A DNA stretch of 64,000 bases from Planctomycetota bacterium (GTDB lineage Bacteria; Planctomycetota; Planctomycetia; Gemmatales; HRBIN36). Within the stretch, counting starts at the first letter, position 1, and every line of letters begins with the position of its first letter. Shown in pieces: positions 1 through 9,052 of this stretch. The stretch covers positions 186,001 through 250,000 of the forward strand of contig JACTMY010000014.1 of the NCBI GenBank assembly GCA_014584395.1, written 5' to 3'. Below the pieces are notes generated by a model. That model searched no databases. It saw nothing but the letters and a program-made list of their open reading frames with translations, and was not told where the DNA came from. A program made the position numbers and the translations under genes.

Positions 1-1
1 G

Positions 2-106
2 CGTCAACTCCGCGAACAAGTCGGACAGCCTGGAGCCTGCCAGAGGGCCGCCGCCGCCATTCTCGAGTCAGGCGCGACAGACCGCCACACCCGCCAAGTT
101 GCTTGA
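2..106 (+). CDS. C-terminal tail of a truncated gene, possibly lipid-A-disaccharide synthase
   Basis: An open frame runs from the left edge of the window to a TGA at 104-106 and encodes about 34 residues. The peptide contains LREQVGQPGACQRAAAAIL. This resembles the usual C-terminal helix of LpxB-type glycosyltransferases (a Leu-rich stretch, then PGA, then Arg-Ala-Ala and Ile-Leu). The gene body lies outside the window, so the assignment rests on this short tail only. It points the same way as the next gene, and the roughly 190 bases between them carry a possible -10 box. It could also be the tail of another GT-B enzyme or a chance open frame. Confidence 0.38.
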   Translation, partial: RQLREQVGQPGACQRAAAAILESGATDRHTRQVA

Positions 107-209
107 AAAGACAATGAAGATGGCCCATTCCCGTTCACCGGACTGTTAAATCCACATTTATCTCCCGGGATGAAATTCAAACCCCATAGCCCGCGCAGCG
201 AATACACAT

Positions 210-215
210 TATAAT
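210..215 (+). promoter_or_regulatory. Possible -10 box upstream of the NfeD/FloA operon
   Basis: A perfect TATAAT lies at 210-215. No convincing -35 box is seen 16-18 bases upstream. If it is used, transcription would begin near 222. This disfavours the ATG at 219 as the start of the following gene and supports ATG 300 or 366. Confidence 0.25.
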
Positions 216-299
216 TCAATGTTGAGATCGATCGAACCGCCGCGGTTTGAGTCTCAGCCACGCAGGATCAGCATCGATAGAGATGAAGGCTGGGGACCC

Positions 300-2582
300 A
301 TGAGGCACGCAACCCTTTCCCTGGACTCGAGCTTGTGTCCCAGGCGGCCAACGCGCCACCCGCTGATGAAGTGGGGAGGTTGGCTGAGCTTGATGACCTT
401 GTTGTCGTGGACCACGCTCTCCCCGGCCCAGGTTGAACAGCGCGTGCCCGGGGAATGGATCAGCATTCCCGGCGAAATTACCTCCGAGGTTTACAACCAA
501 ATTAAAATCGACACCGAACGCGCGATCAAGAATGGCGCGCGCATTCTGGTTTTTCATTTTCAATCGCCTGAATATTCCAGCTTCGGCCCCTGCCTGGACC
601 TGGCCAATTATCTGCTCGATCGGATCGAAGCTCGCGTGGACACGGTGGCCTTCGTGGATCGACCGGTCCATGGCAACGTCGTCTTGCCGATCATGGCGTG
701 CAACAAGATTTACTTGACCGTGGCCCAGGGGGATCGGCCCGAAGCCACGATTGGCTTCAATCAGGCCAGCGTCGACCGCGTCCAGCCCGTCGACCGCACC
801 AAGATGAACGCGTATCTCAACGTGGCGGAGCGGCGCGGCCGCCCGGGGGCCTTGCTGCTGAAAATGCTGGACCCCAACTTGACCGTCTATGAATTCGAGC
901 TGCAGGGCAAACGCTTCAAACTCGATCCGGTGCGTGCGGAGCGCTATCAATTACCAGACTCCGTACTATTGAGTCCCGAAGAGCGCCGACTCCAACCCCA
1001 GGTCATCCTTGAGCCCGGCCGACTCGGCATCTTTTCCGCCAAGGAGGCGGAAGCCACGGGCTTGATCAATCGAACCATCAATTCCGCGCAGCAGCTTGTG
1101 GAGCGGCTCCGCATTCCCCCTTCGGTTCTTAAGGGCAATTTGCTGAACATCGCCCAGCCCCGCGCCGCGATCATCCACGTTGCGGGCGAGATCGACGGCG
1201 GCACCGTCGACACCGTGCTGCGCAAGGTGAAAAAGGCCATCGACGTGGATAAGGTGAACTGCCTCATCCTGCAACTGGACAACCTGCGCGGCGGGCCCAA
1301 AAGCGTCGAACGCGCCGACAAACTGGGCCGCGAGATTCGCGATCGCGCCAAGGCGGCCAACGTGCTCACCGTCGCCTTTATCCCCGAAAGCGCAACGGGG
1401 GCGGCCCATTTTCTCATCTTCGCTTGCGATCAAATCGTTCTGGGACCCACCGCCCTGCTCGGCGACTGCAAGAGCCTGGTCTACGAGGACCTGGCCGGGA
1501 ACCGCCCCTACTCCGAAAACGACATCCAGCTTTATCGCAATCAATTGACGCAATTGGCCGAGGCTCAGCTTTACTCCCCCATGCTGATTCGGGGCTTCTT
1601 TGACGTCGATCTCGAAATCGTGCTCGCCCGGGAACGCCCTGATCCGCGCCGCCCCATGGAGTTTGGCGACGGCGGCCAAGTCTTCTTGCCGCGCGGCGAA
1701 GCACGCGGCAATTGGGAGCTGGTGCCAAACGTTCCGGTCGTCAAGCGGCCCGGCGAATTGCTGGTGCTGACCGGCGACGCGGCCGTTCAATGGGGCATGG
1801 CGCGAGCCGTCCTGCAAAGCAAGGATATCGACGGCGTCATCAGCCTGTACGGCATCCGCAAGGCGGACGTCAACTTCATGCGCACCGATTGGCTCGATAC
1901 CCTGGTCATGATCCTCAGGAATGAGTTCACGACGCTGTTGCTCGTGGTGATTGGCTTCACCTGCGTCATTTTGGAACTGAAAGCGCCCGGCACGACGATT
2001 CCCGGCGTGATCGCGGCGTTGTGTTTTCTCTTGATTTTCTGGGCGCAGTCGTGGCTCGCCGGCGAATTGAACGCCTTGGCCATCCTGCTCTTTCTCCTGG
2101 GATTAGTGCTCATCGGCGTGGAAGTATTTATTTTGCCTGGCTTTGGGATCACGGGCGTGAGCGGGATCGCGCTCATGCTCCTGGGTCTCTCGCTGCTGGT
2201 GGTCAAGCAATGGCCGCAAAGCGAAGCGGAATACGTCGTCTTGGCTCAGAAATTCGCGGTGTTCGCGGGCGCCCTGGTGATTGCCCTGATGTGCGGCTTC
2301 ATGCTCGCCAGGCACCTCCCCAAGATACCTTGGGCCAATCGCTTGATGCTCAAGCCGCGCGATGAAATGTCGAACGAACCGGGCATCAGCGTGCCTTACG
2401 CCGTTTCCCCCGAATTGCTGGGAGCTTATGGCACGACGGTGACCGAACTCCGCCCGGCGGGCAAGGCTGTTTTTGGCGATCAATACCTCGACGTCGTTGG
2501 CGAAGGCGCCTACGTCGAGGCGGGCACGCGCGTGCAAGTCGTCGAGATCGATGGCGTCCGCGTCGTGGTTCGCGCGGTGTAA
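300..2582 (+). CDS. Long NfeD family membrane-bound serine protease (ClpP-like, tandem domains)
   Basis: This is a long NfeD/NfeD1-type protein: an exported ClpP-class protease fused to a membrane domain and an OB-fold NfeD domain. The frame is open from 219, but a TATAAT at 210-215 makes ATG 300 or ATG 366 likelier. The start at 366 leads directly into a signal peptide (MKWGGWLSLMTLLSW, cleavage after SPAQ). Two ClpP-like repeats follow. The first (about residues 75-200 from ATG 300) has VDRPVHGNVV where a catalytic Ser would be expected. The second (about 300-420) keeps a candidate nucleophile in PESATGAAHF. Several membrane segments lie at about 545-690, then the C-terminal OB domain ending VVVRAV. 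It is the first gene of an operon with a short NfeD and floA, the classical NfeD-flotillin arrangement. The family assignment is firm; activity of the second domain is inferred. Confidence 0.88.
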   Translation: MRHATLSLDSSLCPRRPTRHPLMKWGGWLSLMTLLSWTTLSPAQVEQRVPGEWISIPGEITSEVYNQIKIDTERAIKNGARILVFHFQSPEYSSFGPCLDLANYLLDRIEARVDTVAFVDRPVHGNVVLPIMACNKIYLTVAQGDRPEATIGFNQASVDRVQPVDRTKMNAYLNVAERRGRPGALLLKMLDPNLTVYEFELQGKRFKLDPVRAERYQLPDSVLLSPEERRLQPQVILEPGRLGIFSAKEAEATGLINRTINSAQQLVERLRIPPSVLKGNLLNIAQPRAAIIHVAGEIDGGTVDTVLRKVKKAIDVDKVNCLILQLDNLRGGPKSVERADKLGREIRDRAKAANVLTVAFIPESATGAAHFLIFACDQIVLGPTALLGDCKSLVYEDLAGNRPYSENDIQLYRNQLTQLAEAQLYSPMLIRGFFDVDLEIVLARERPDPRRPMEFGDGGQVFLPRGEARGNWELVPNVPVVKRPGELLVLTGDAAVQWGMARAVLQSKDIDGVISLYGIRKADVNFMRTDWLDTLVMILRNEFTTLLLVVIGFTCVILELKAPGTTIPGVIAALCFLLIFWAQSWLAGELNALAILLFLLGLVLIGVEVFILPGFGITGVSGIALMLLGLSLLVVKQWPQSEAEYVVLAQKFAVFAGALVIALMCGFMLARHLPKIPWANRLMLKPRDEMSNEPGISVPYAVSPELLGAYGTTVTELRPAGKAVFGDQYLDVVGEGAYVEAGTRVQVVEIDGVRVVVRAV

Positions 2583-2642
2583 GCATTTGTTGGATCCTGG
2601 CTGGAGCCTGGACGACGGTCCCCCCAAAAAAGGGTTTCTCCT

Positions 2643-3176
2643 ATGACTTGGGCCTTGATCCTGATCCTCGCGGGCTTGGTGCTGCTGATCATGGAGGTTT
2701 TCATCCCCTCGGGCGGATTGCTTTTGATCCTGGCCCTGACGAGCCTGGTTTCCGGGGTGACGATGATTTTCTTCACGCCGGACTCCGAGGGCGGCGGCGT
2801 GCGCGCGGGCATGATCGCCATCGTGGGCTTGCTCGTCGTCATTCCCATGTTGGTCGTAGTCGCCTTTTATTTTTGGCCCTACACCCCCGTGGGCAAGCGG
2901 ATGCTGCTGAAAGCCCCCACTGTGGACGCCAACCTCGGGCAAACGCCTCAAGCGTTGGAGTTGGAACAATTTCGCGGCCACGTCGGCAAAACGCTCACCC
3001 CGCATCAGCCTTCCGGCACGGTCCTCATCAACGGCAAGCGGCTCGACTCCATGACCGAAGGCATTTTCATCGACGCCGACCAGATGGTGAAGGTCATCAA
3101 TATCCGCGATCGTTATCTGGTTATCCGGCCGGCCTTGCCTGACGACTTGGAAATACCTTCTGATTTGCAACTGTAA
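2643..3176 (+). CDS. Short NfeD family membrane protein
   Basis: A 177-residue protein with two or three N-terminal membrane helices (about residues 3-25, 28-48 and 55-80) and a soluble C-terminal NfeD OB-fold domain. That domain contains [28 protein letters not shown] and VIRPALPDD. The pattern of Gly-containing strands (G-T-V-L-I-N-G-K-R) is typical of NfeD C-terminal domains. It has no protease domain, so it corresponds to the short NfeD class that partners SPFH proteins. It sits 60 bases after the long NfeD and 70 bases before floA, so co-transcription is likely. The family role is assembly or stabilisation of flotillin membrane domains; nothing in the sequence indicates a catalytic activity. 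Confidence 0.85.
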   Translation: MTWALILILAGLVLLIMEVFIPSGGLLLILALTSLVSGVTMIFFTPDSEGGGVRAGMIAIVGLLVVIPMLVVVAFYFWPYTPVGKRMLLKAPTVDANLGQTPQALELEQFRGHVGKTLTPHQPSGTVLINGKRLDSMTEGIFIDADQMVKVINIRDRYLVIRPALPDDLEIPSDLQL

Positions 3177-3246
3177 GGCAAACGGTTTACCATATCATGA
3201 CTTGCAAAGAGCGACTCGTTCCCGCCTCACTCAAGGAGAGGACAAC

Positions 3247-4338
3247 ATGAATTGGCTTCTGCTCGCCCAAGCGGCCAGAGATCGATCCAGCAGCACAGAA
3301 ATGAATACGCCGCTGATCATTGGTTTGGTGATCGCTGGTATTTTTGCCTTCATCATCATCCTGATTTTCTTCAAATACATCAATTTTTGGATTCAAGCCT
3401 ACTTCACTGGAGCCTCCATCGGCATCCTGGACATGATCGGCATGTCGCTCCGCAAAGTGGACCTGGGTTTGATCGTGCGGCAAAAAATCGCCATGGTTCA
3501 AGCGGGCGTGCGCGTCGAGACCGGCGACTTGGAAGCCCACTATCTGGCACGCGGCAACGTCCCCAAGACGGCCGCCGCCGTCATCGCCGCGTTCAAGGCC
3601 GGCATCGAATTGCCCTGGAGCACCGCGGCAGCGATCGACCTGGCGGGACGCGACGTGCTGGACGCCGTGCGCACCAGCGTCAATCCCAAGGTCATCGATT
3701 GCCCCGACGCAACCAAGGGCGCCCGCACGCTGGACGCCGTCGCCAAGAACGGCATTCAGCTTCGGGTCAAGGCCCGCGTGACCGTCCGCACCAAGCTCGA
3801 ACGGCTGGTCGGCGGGGCCACCGAGGAAACGATCATCGCGCGCGTGGGCCAGGGCATCGTCTCGGCCATCGGCTCCGCCGCGGATCATAAAGAAGTGTTG
3901 GCCAACCCTAGCATCATTTCACGGGAGGTGCTCAATAAGGGCCTCGATTCGGCCACGGCGTTTGACATCGTCTCCATCGATATGGCCGACGTGGAGGTGG
4001 GGGACAACATCGGCGCGAACCTGCAAGCCGCCCAAGCCCAGGCGGATTTGAAGGTGGCCCAAGCGCAAGCCGAGCAGCGCCGCGCTGCCGCCGTCGCCCG
4101 CGCTCAAGAAATGAAGGCCCTCGTCGAGGAAAATCGCGCCAAGGTCGTTTTGGCCGAGGCGGAAGTCCCGCTGGCCATTGCCACGGCGATCCGCGAGGGG
4201 CGCATGGGCGTGATGGATTATTTCAATCTTAAAAACCTGCAGGCCGACACGGACATGAGGCAGTCCATTGCCCACGACACTACGGCCCAAACTCGCCGCG
4301 ATGTTGACCCCAATCGCAATGCGCCCTCTTCGGAATAG
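3247..4338 (+). CDS. floA: Flotillin-like protein FloA (SPFH/UPF0365 family)
   Basis: A 363-residue FloA-type flotillin that scaffolds functional membrane microdomains. The start at ATG 3247 is set by an AAGGAGAGG ribosome binding site at 3234-3242; an upstream ATG at 3202 lacks one. A hydrophobic N-terminal anchor (about residues 18-45, containing [18 protein letters not shown]) is followed by the conserved family block LESHYLxxGNV (seen as [11 protein letters not shown]), [42 protein letters not shown] and [17 protein letters not shown] coiled-coil rich in Ala, Gln and Glu (about 255-310) leads to [18 protein letters not shown]. Residue order and length match Bacillus FloA (331 aa), with an N-terminal extension of about 20 residues. 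Its position behind two NfeD genes is the usual context. Confidence 0.96.
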   Translation: MNWLLLAQAARDRSSSTEMNTPLIIGLVIAGIFAFIIILIFFKYINFWIQAYFTGASIGILDMIGMSLRKVDLGLIVRQKIAMVQAGVRVETGDLEAHYLARGNVPKTAAAVIAAFKAGIELPWSTAAAIDLAGRDVLDAVRTSVNPKVIDCPDATKGARTLDAVAKNGIQLRVKARVTVRTKLERLVGGATEETIIARVGQGIVSAIGSAADHKEVLANPSIISREVLNKGLDSATAFDIVSIDMADVEVGDNIGANLQAAQAQADLKVAQAQAEQRRAAAVARAQEMKALVEENRAKVVLAEAEVPLAIATAIREGRMGVMDYFNLKNLQADTDMRQSIAHDTTAQTRRDVDPNRNAPSSE

Positions 4339-4349
4339 GGAGACCGCTC

Positions 4350-5021
4350 GTGAATGATCCCATCACCTGGATCATCCTTGGCATCGGCTTCGTCGTCTGG
4401 CTCGTCAGCACCATTTATAAAAGTGCCGAGTCGATGAAGAACGCACCCGGCGCTGCACGACCGCAGCGGCCGCGGCCGGCGACCACCGAGATCGATAAAT
4501 TCTTGGAGGAAATCAACCGCCGCCGCGCGCAGCAACAAGCCAAGCCCCAGGAAGCGATTCTGGCGGAACCGTTCCTCGAGGAACCGCCCAAGCCGGCGGT
4601 GCTGATCCCAGAGAAGGTCGTTTACGAAAGACCGAAGCCCGTGACGCAGACCTTGCGTCCTTCCGCTTCGCCTCCAACGCGCAAGCCAGCCACCGAGACG
4701 AGGGAATCGCGGCGGCCCAAGCAACGACCAACGCGAGCGCGAGCGGACAGCCCAATGCTGGCGCGCTCCTTCGAGCCTCCGATCCAGATGCAATACCCCG
4801 CCTCCCAAGGGCTCATGCCCGAAGTGCGCATGACCGGCGAAGCCGCGGCGCCGATCTCGGCTGGCCGCAAGGTCAGGATCGACAGCGACAGTCTTACCGG
4901 AGAGTTGATTGGCCTGCTCAAGTCCACCCATGGCATCAAGGCTGCGTTTTTGGTCCATGAAGTGCTCGGCGCGCCGCGGTGTAAACGTCGCTATCAAGCC
5001 CATTATGGCGTAAAAAGTTAA
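4350..5021 (+). CDS. Single-pass membrane protein of unknown function, Pro/Arg-rich
   Basis: A 223-residue protein starting at GTG 4350, preceded by AGGGAG at 4338-4343. Residues 5-22 (ITWIILGIGFVVWLVSTI) form one membrane helix, so most of the protein is probably cytoplasmic or periplasmic linker. The middle is rich in Pro, Arg and Glu and appears disordered. The last 35 residues (SLTGELIGLLKST through FLVHEVLGAPRCKRR) look like a short conserved motif; as far as I recall, planctomycete proteins ending in VLHEILGPP-type sequences occur downstream of FloA-like genes. It is the last gene before a strong terminator, 12 bases after floA. No function can be assigned from the sequence; a role linked to the NfeD/flotillin complex is inferred from position alone. 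Confidence 0.7.
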   Translation: MNDPITWIILGIGFVVWLVSTIYKSAESMKNAPGAARPQRPRPATTEIDKFLEEINRRRAQQQAKPQEAILAEPFLEEPPKPAVLIPEKVVYERPKPVTQTLRPSASPPTRKPATETRESRRPKQRPTRARADSPMLARSFEPPIQMQYPASQGLMPEVRMTGEAAAPISAGRKVRIDSDSLTGELIGLLKSTHGIKAAFLVHEVLGAPRCKRRYQAHYGVKS

Positions 5022-5048
5022 CTCCTCACGCAAACATCCAATCCAATG

Positions 5049-5082
5049 CGGCGCGTCAAGCAATAGGGCGCGCCGTTTTTTT
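5049..5082 (+). terminator. Rho-independent terminator of the NfeD/floA operon
   Basis: A perfect 7-bp stem CGGCGCG (5049-5055) pairs with CGCGCCG (5069-5075), separated by a 13-base loop and followed by seven T residues. It lies 27 bases after the stop codon of the last operon gene and points with that operon. The gene on the other side (ending at 5130) reads the opposite way. Confidence 0.88.
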
Positions 5083-5129
5083 GACCGGTCCGTGCAAGGC
5101 GGCGTCAAACCGCATGCGATCCGTCAGGT

Positions 5130-8018
5130 TCAGGGTTTGTCTGGTTTCAAGTCCGTGGAAGGCTGAATGGGCTGAAAGGGTGGATTGAGGGCACGCAGGG
5201 CGACTTCGAGAAGCGTCTTGGCATTGGGAAAGTCGGGCTGTTGACCCACAATGAGTTCCAGGTGGATCTTGGCTTCACGGAATTTTTTCTGTTCCAAATA
5301 CACCTTGGCCAATTCCATGCGCCAGACCACGCGGGAAGGCTCCATGGTCGTCGCCTGAGCCAAGCTGCGTTCGGCTTCCTCCAGCCGATCCAAGGAAACC
5401 AAAATGACGCCGTGCAAATAAAAGTCCATGCTGGTTTTAGGCTGGCCGAGCAAGCGCAAGGCGCGTTCAAGATGAGGCTTGCGCTTCTGAGCATGCTCAT
5501 CGCTCGGATAAAGCCTTTGTATCGCCGCCAGGATCAGGCGAGGCTGATCTGGCACCACCTTGACCATGATCTCCTCGCTGCTGAAGGTCGAGGGGGCGAG
5601 ATGCGTCGTCCCGGGGTTGAGCAAGTCTTGCATCGTTGGCGGTTTCAAGCGGGCACGCTCGATGATGCTGGTGAACAGCGACGCGGCGTCATAGGCGTTG
5701 GGATCAAACAACTCCAAGGCGCGCCGCCAACTGCGCATCGCTTCTTCCGCGTTGCCATCCAGCCATTCCTGCTCGCCGCATTCATACCACAAATAGGGAT
5801 CGAAGGAGCGGAGTTGCTTGGCGCGATTGAGGTAGACGTGCCGCTTGTCGGCCCGAGCCAGGTCCTCCACGTGCTCCGCCAGCCGGAGATGGGGTTGCGG
5901 CATCAATGGGCATAGGTCGCGGACCACGATCAAATGGCGCAAATATTGTTGGACGCGTGGTTCGCGCGCCTTGTAAAGCGCTTCCTCGTCGCGGGCCCGG
6001 CGGCAGACGGACATGACGATGGCTCCCCAGAGCGCGTCATCATAGCGGGCCACGATCGGCGAGGCGGACATGGAGGAAAAGACGCCCGCGGCCACGGCCT
6101 GTGCCGCGAAGTGATGAATGCTCCCCTCGGCAAAGCGCCGCTGTTCATCCTGCATCATGCGCATGCTCGTGGAAGCCAGATTCATCCGCAGTTGGGCAAA
6201 ATCGGGAGCGACGCGCAGCGCCGACTCCAGCGCCTCCACAGCTTGGGTCCAGGCGTCGGGGTTTTGACGATTCTCCTTGAGCACGCGGCTGGCGTTTAAG
6301 CGGGCATGGAAAGCCATGTTCAGTTGGGCGCCGCCGCCGATCAGCACGGCTCCCATGCCGACTCCCAGCAAACACAACAGCGCGGGAAAAATCCCCTTGA
6401 GAACGATCGCTTCCTCGCCAGCGTTTTCCTCGGCAGGATTGGCCCCTTGCTTTCGGGAACGCTCCTCTTCCGATCGATCCTGCGCGACGGCGGCCACCTG
6501 GGCCATCACCACCGTGGTCAACAGAATGATGGAGGGAATATGCAGCCCGAAATCGCCTATGCTTTGAATGAACACCGCCGCCAGTCCAATCATCGCGCCA
6601 AAGACCAAACCGCTGGTCGACCGCTGCCCAAAGCGCGCCATGCCGCGAAAGGCCATCCGGAAAAGGACGACGATGAGCAGCAGGGTCAAACCCAAGCGCA
6701 GGATGCCTCCCTCCACCAGGGCTTCGAGATATTCATTGTGAGCGTGGCTGTGGATAAAGTATGGGCTCCCTCCCGGGGGACGGTGCAAGGGCTCCACGAG
6801 ATGAAAGGTGCCATAGCCCGTGCCAGTCCAGAAGTATTCCTTCACGAGCGGCCAGGCGGCTTCCCAGATGGCGAGCCGATCATTGAACAGTTCGCCTTTG
6901 AAGATATTGGCGTAGCGGCTTTCGATGACGTTGAAGCCAAACCAGCCCAGCAACAAGAACACGGAAACGGCTAACCCAAGCAAAAGCAAGAACCCTTGAA
7001 TGCGCCGTCCCGAATACAATTTATATCCCACTCCGAAGGCGACCCCTCCGAGCAGGGCAATCAGCCCGCCGCGCGACAAGCTGCAGATCACGCTGGCCGC
7101 CATCAGGGCCAAGGGGAAAAAGAGCCATAAGAGGCGGCTATCCTGAAAAAAGTCCATCCACGACCGCTGCAGCACCATGGGCGCTGACGTGCCGAAGGAC
7201 ATGCCCGCGTGCTGGGCTTCAAGCTTTTGCGCTTCCATGCGCCGCCAGTCCAGATGATAGCGGTCGTGATTGCGGTTCTTAAGCCCGAGAAGCAAACCGA
7301 TGCCCAGTCCCAGGCAAAGGTTCAAGTAATAGGGATAGTGATTGCGGCAAATGAAGGGGCCAAACACAGTCCCGGATTCGGGCGTCGGGCTGGTGACGGT
7401 CCAATAGATTTTGGAAAAGTCGCTGGTGGCAAATTGCATCAAGGCCAGGAATGCCAATAGGCAGCCATTCACCACGGCCACGAGGCACAGTCGCTTCAAA
7501 GCCGAAGGGGAAGCGGCGTTGTTGCGCACCACCAAATAGAAAAGCAGCACCGTCAAGCATTGCAGTAAAAACACCCTGGTGCCGACGGGATAACGGCTGA
7601 TCGTCTTATCGGGGGTCAGGTCGGGAATATAGTGATCGGCCGCTGGGGAGGTCAGTTGTTCCGGCTGCTCCGGGACCAAGTCGCTCTGCAAGCGCATGCC
7701 ATTGGGGGTCAACACATTCAGGACGGCACGAGGCAAGGGCATGATTTGGAACATGCCCAGCATGAAGAAGGCACTGAGAATGATGGGGATGGTGCACCGC
7801 CGCCAGGCGACTTGTCCCTCGATGACCGCCCTGGCCCCCCACATCAAGAGCAGCAGGGCGACAATCCAATAGATGACAAATTCAAAAGGTTCGACGCCGC
7901 CGAAAGCCCATGGGCTGGCAGCCACGGTCAATAAGATGGTTCCCTCCATCCCCGCACGCAGCCCCTGCCCTATTTTGCTTCTCGCAGATGGTATGGTGGA
8001 CGCCGGGTTGGCAGCCAT
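5130..8018 (-). CDS. O-antigen ligase/polymerase family protein with C-terminal TPR domain
   Basis: A 962-residue inner-membrane protein. The first 600 or so residues carry about 12 hydrophobic segments of the Wzy/WaaL (O-antigen ligase) superfamily. Between them lies the periplasmic loop with RDNHYPYY-like residues (seen as CRNHYPYYLNL), then SRGGLIALLGG and TGTGYGTF. The large loop ends with HSHAHNEYLEALVEGG, the His-rich motif typical of the family. The remaining 350 residues are helical tetratricopeptide-like repeats (for example DAWTQAVEALESALRVAPDF and RLEEAERSLAQATTMEPSR). Such ligase-TPR fusions transfer or polymerise lipid-linked glycans at the periplasmic face. The gene is transcribed toward the floA operon and stands alone, close to several glycosyltransferase genes. 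Whether it is a ligase or a polymerase cannot be decided from sequence. Confidence 0.88.
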   Translation of the reverse strand: MAANPASTIPSARSKIGQGLRAGMEGTILLTVAASPWAFGGVEPFEFVIYWIVALLLLMWGARAVIEGQVAWRRCTIPIILSAFFMLGMFQIMPLPRAVLNVLTPNGMRLQSDLVPEQPEQLTSPAADHYIPDLTPDKTISRYPVGTRVFLLQCLTVLLFYLVVRNNAASPSALKRLCLVAVVNGCLLAFLALMQFATSDFSKIYWTVTSPTPESGTVFGPFICRNHYPYYLNLCLGLGIGLLLGLKNRNHDRYHLDWRRMEAQKLEAQHAGMSFGTSAPMVLQRSWMDFFQDSRLLWLFFPLALMAASVICSLSRGGLIALLGGVAFGVGYKLYSGRRIQGFLLLLGLAVSVFLLLGWFGFNVIESRYANIFKGELFNDRLAIWEAAWPLVKEYFWTGTGYGTFHLVEPLHRPPGGSPYFIHSHAHNEYLEALVEGGILRLGLTLLLIVVLFRMAFRGMARFGQRSTSGLVFGAMIGLAAVFIQSIGDFGLHIPSIILLTTVVMAQVAAVAQDRSEEERSRKQGANPAEENAGEEAIVLKGIFPALLCLLGVGMGAVLIGGGAQLNMAFHARLNASRVLKENRQNPDAWTQAVEALESALRVAPDFAQLRMNLASTSMRMMQDEQRRFAEGSIHHFAAQAVAAGVFSSMSASPIVARYDDALWGAIVMSVCRRARDEEALYKAREPRVQQYLRHLIVVRDLCPLMPQPHLRLAEHVEDLARADKRHVYLNRAKQLRSFDPYLWYECGEQEWLDGNAEEAMRSWRRALELFDPNAYDAASLFTSIIERARLKPPTMQDLLNPGTTHLAPSTFSSEEIMVKVVPDQPRLILAAIQRLYPSDEHAQKRKPHLERALRLLGQPKTSMDFYLHGVILVSLDRLEEAERSLAQATTMEPSRVVWRMELAKVYLEQKKFREAKIHLELIVGQQPDFPNAKTLLEVALRALNPPFQPIQPSTDLKPDKP

Positions 8019-8146
8019 CGATGACCCTTTGGAACCAAACGACCATACAGCCGCTCGGAGATAAAAACGTCTTCCTGATTCCTTGAAGATGGAAACCGGA
8101 AGACGATGGAGTTGATCAAACTGGACTCATGCCCCACAGAGCGGGG

Positions 8147-8734
8147 TTAAAACCCGGTAAATGTGAACCGGTGCGGTGATGAATTCTGCCAATAGCCAGC
8201 AGCCGTCTTTTCGTAAACGATTTGAATCGTCACGCGATAGTTGCCTCCCAGAAACAGACCGGTGCTCGTACTATTGTCCCCCACCATGCCAACGGGCAGC
8301 CCATAGCGATTGAAGTTCACCGGGGGAATATTGAAAGGAGGCTGATTGTTGATGTTGTACGGCGTGATGTTCACGGTCACGCGAATGCGGCCATCCCCCA
8401 ACAACGAAGTGAACTGCCGTTGGATGGTGACTAATTCGGATGCACCATTGACGCGGAAATCGCGAACCGCTGTCACGGTCAGGGAGCCCTCGCCAGCCGC
8501 GGCGAAGGTTCGCATGTCGATTTCAATCCATCCACCACGGATGTTGTCTTGTGAAGTGACGATCGCAGGATCAGGGAAAAACGGGTTGCCCGTCGGCCCC
8601 TGGAAAACTTGCCACTGTCCTAAAAACGTGAGCGCAAAACCAGGAACAGGAATGAGGAAAATGGCGGTGGAGAGCAGGACAAGCCACTTGGATAAACCTC
8701 GACGGCGAGGCGCGGTCTCAGACATAACGCTCAT
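8147..8734 (-). CDS. Secreted protein of unknown function
   Basis: A 195-residue protein with a basic N-terminus (RRRGLSKW), a hydrophobic core (LVLLSTAIFLIPVPGFA) and a likely signal-peptidase site after GFA. The mature part is predicted to be beta-rich, with alternating polar and hydrophobic residues and several Thr/Val/Asn strands (SLTVTAVRDFRVNG, RIRVTVNITPYNINN, YRVTIQIVYEK). It has no Cys after the signal, no membrane anchor and no PEP-CTERM tail, so it is probably periplasmic or extracellular. GAGAGAGG-like purines about 13-20 bases upstream may aid translation. It is oriented with the O-antigen ligase gene, 128 bases upstream of it. I do not recognise the family. Confidence 0.6.
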   Translation of the reverse strand: MSVMSETAPRRRGLSKWLVLLSTAIFLIPVPGFALTFLGQWQVFQGPTGNPFFPDPAIVTSQDNIRGGWIEIDMRTFAAAGEGSLTVTAVRDFRVNGASELVTIQRQFTSLLGDGRIRVTVNITPYNINNQPPFNIPPVNFNRYGLPVGMVGDNSTSTGLFLGGNYRVTIQIVYEKTAAGYWQNSSPHRFTFTGF

Positions 8735-9052
8735 ATGAGTACCTCTCTCGACTGATCGACAGACACCCCGATGAAGTCAACAATGACGCAGAATATCAAC
8801 AAAGGTAATTTAGCGACTATTGTCGGACAAAGCAAACATGTTTTTTCTGCTCCGTGTAAAAAAATGATTGGGTTTGGGAAGGCCCCAAACGGCCCCAGTC
8901 GAACTTCCTATCTTAAAGCCATGAGATGACCTAGGCATCAACCGCCATGGAAGAGCCGCATGCAATCCATGGAGTGAACCTGGGGCATCCTTGCAGGTTC
9001 TGATCTTCAATGCCCAAGGTAGTGCCGCGACCGGGAATTATCGAGACCTACT
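8735..9052. other. Divergent intergenic region, 318 bases
   Basis: This stretch separates the minus-strand secreted protein from the plus-strand ABC transporter operon and should hold both promoters. No strong -35/-10 pair was seen. A short hairpin, GTTTGGG at 8872-8878 with CCCAAAC at 8884-8890, is present; read on the minus strand it is followed after a few bases by a run of T. No coding potential that I would defend was found. Confidence 0.5.

Noticed and set aside
4..261. Short minus-strand open frame at the left edge
   Set aside because: No motif; overlaps a better plus-strand tail and the promoter region.
966..1817. Long minus-strand open frame opposite the long NfeD gene
   Set aside because: No recognisable domain; it is the shadow of a GC-rich coding strand with clear protein homology on the plus strand.
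2103..3170. A 355-residue minus-strand open frame spanning the NfeD genes
   Set aside because: Antisense to two convincing genes, His/Gln/Arg-rich low-complexity product and no ribosome binding site.
8872..8890. Hairpin followed by a T-run on the minus strand in the 8.7-9.05 kb gap
   Set aside because: No minus-strand gene ends just before it, so a terminator role has no upstream gene.
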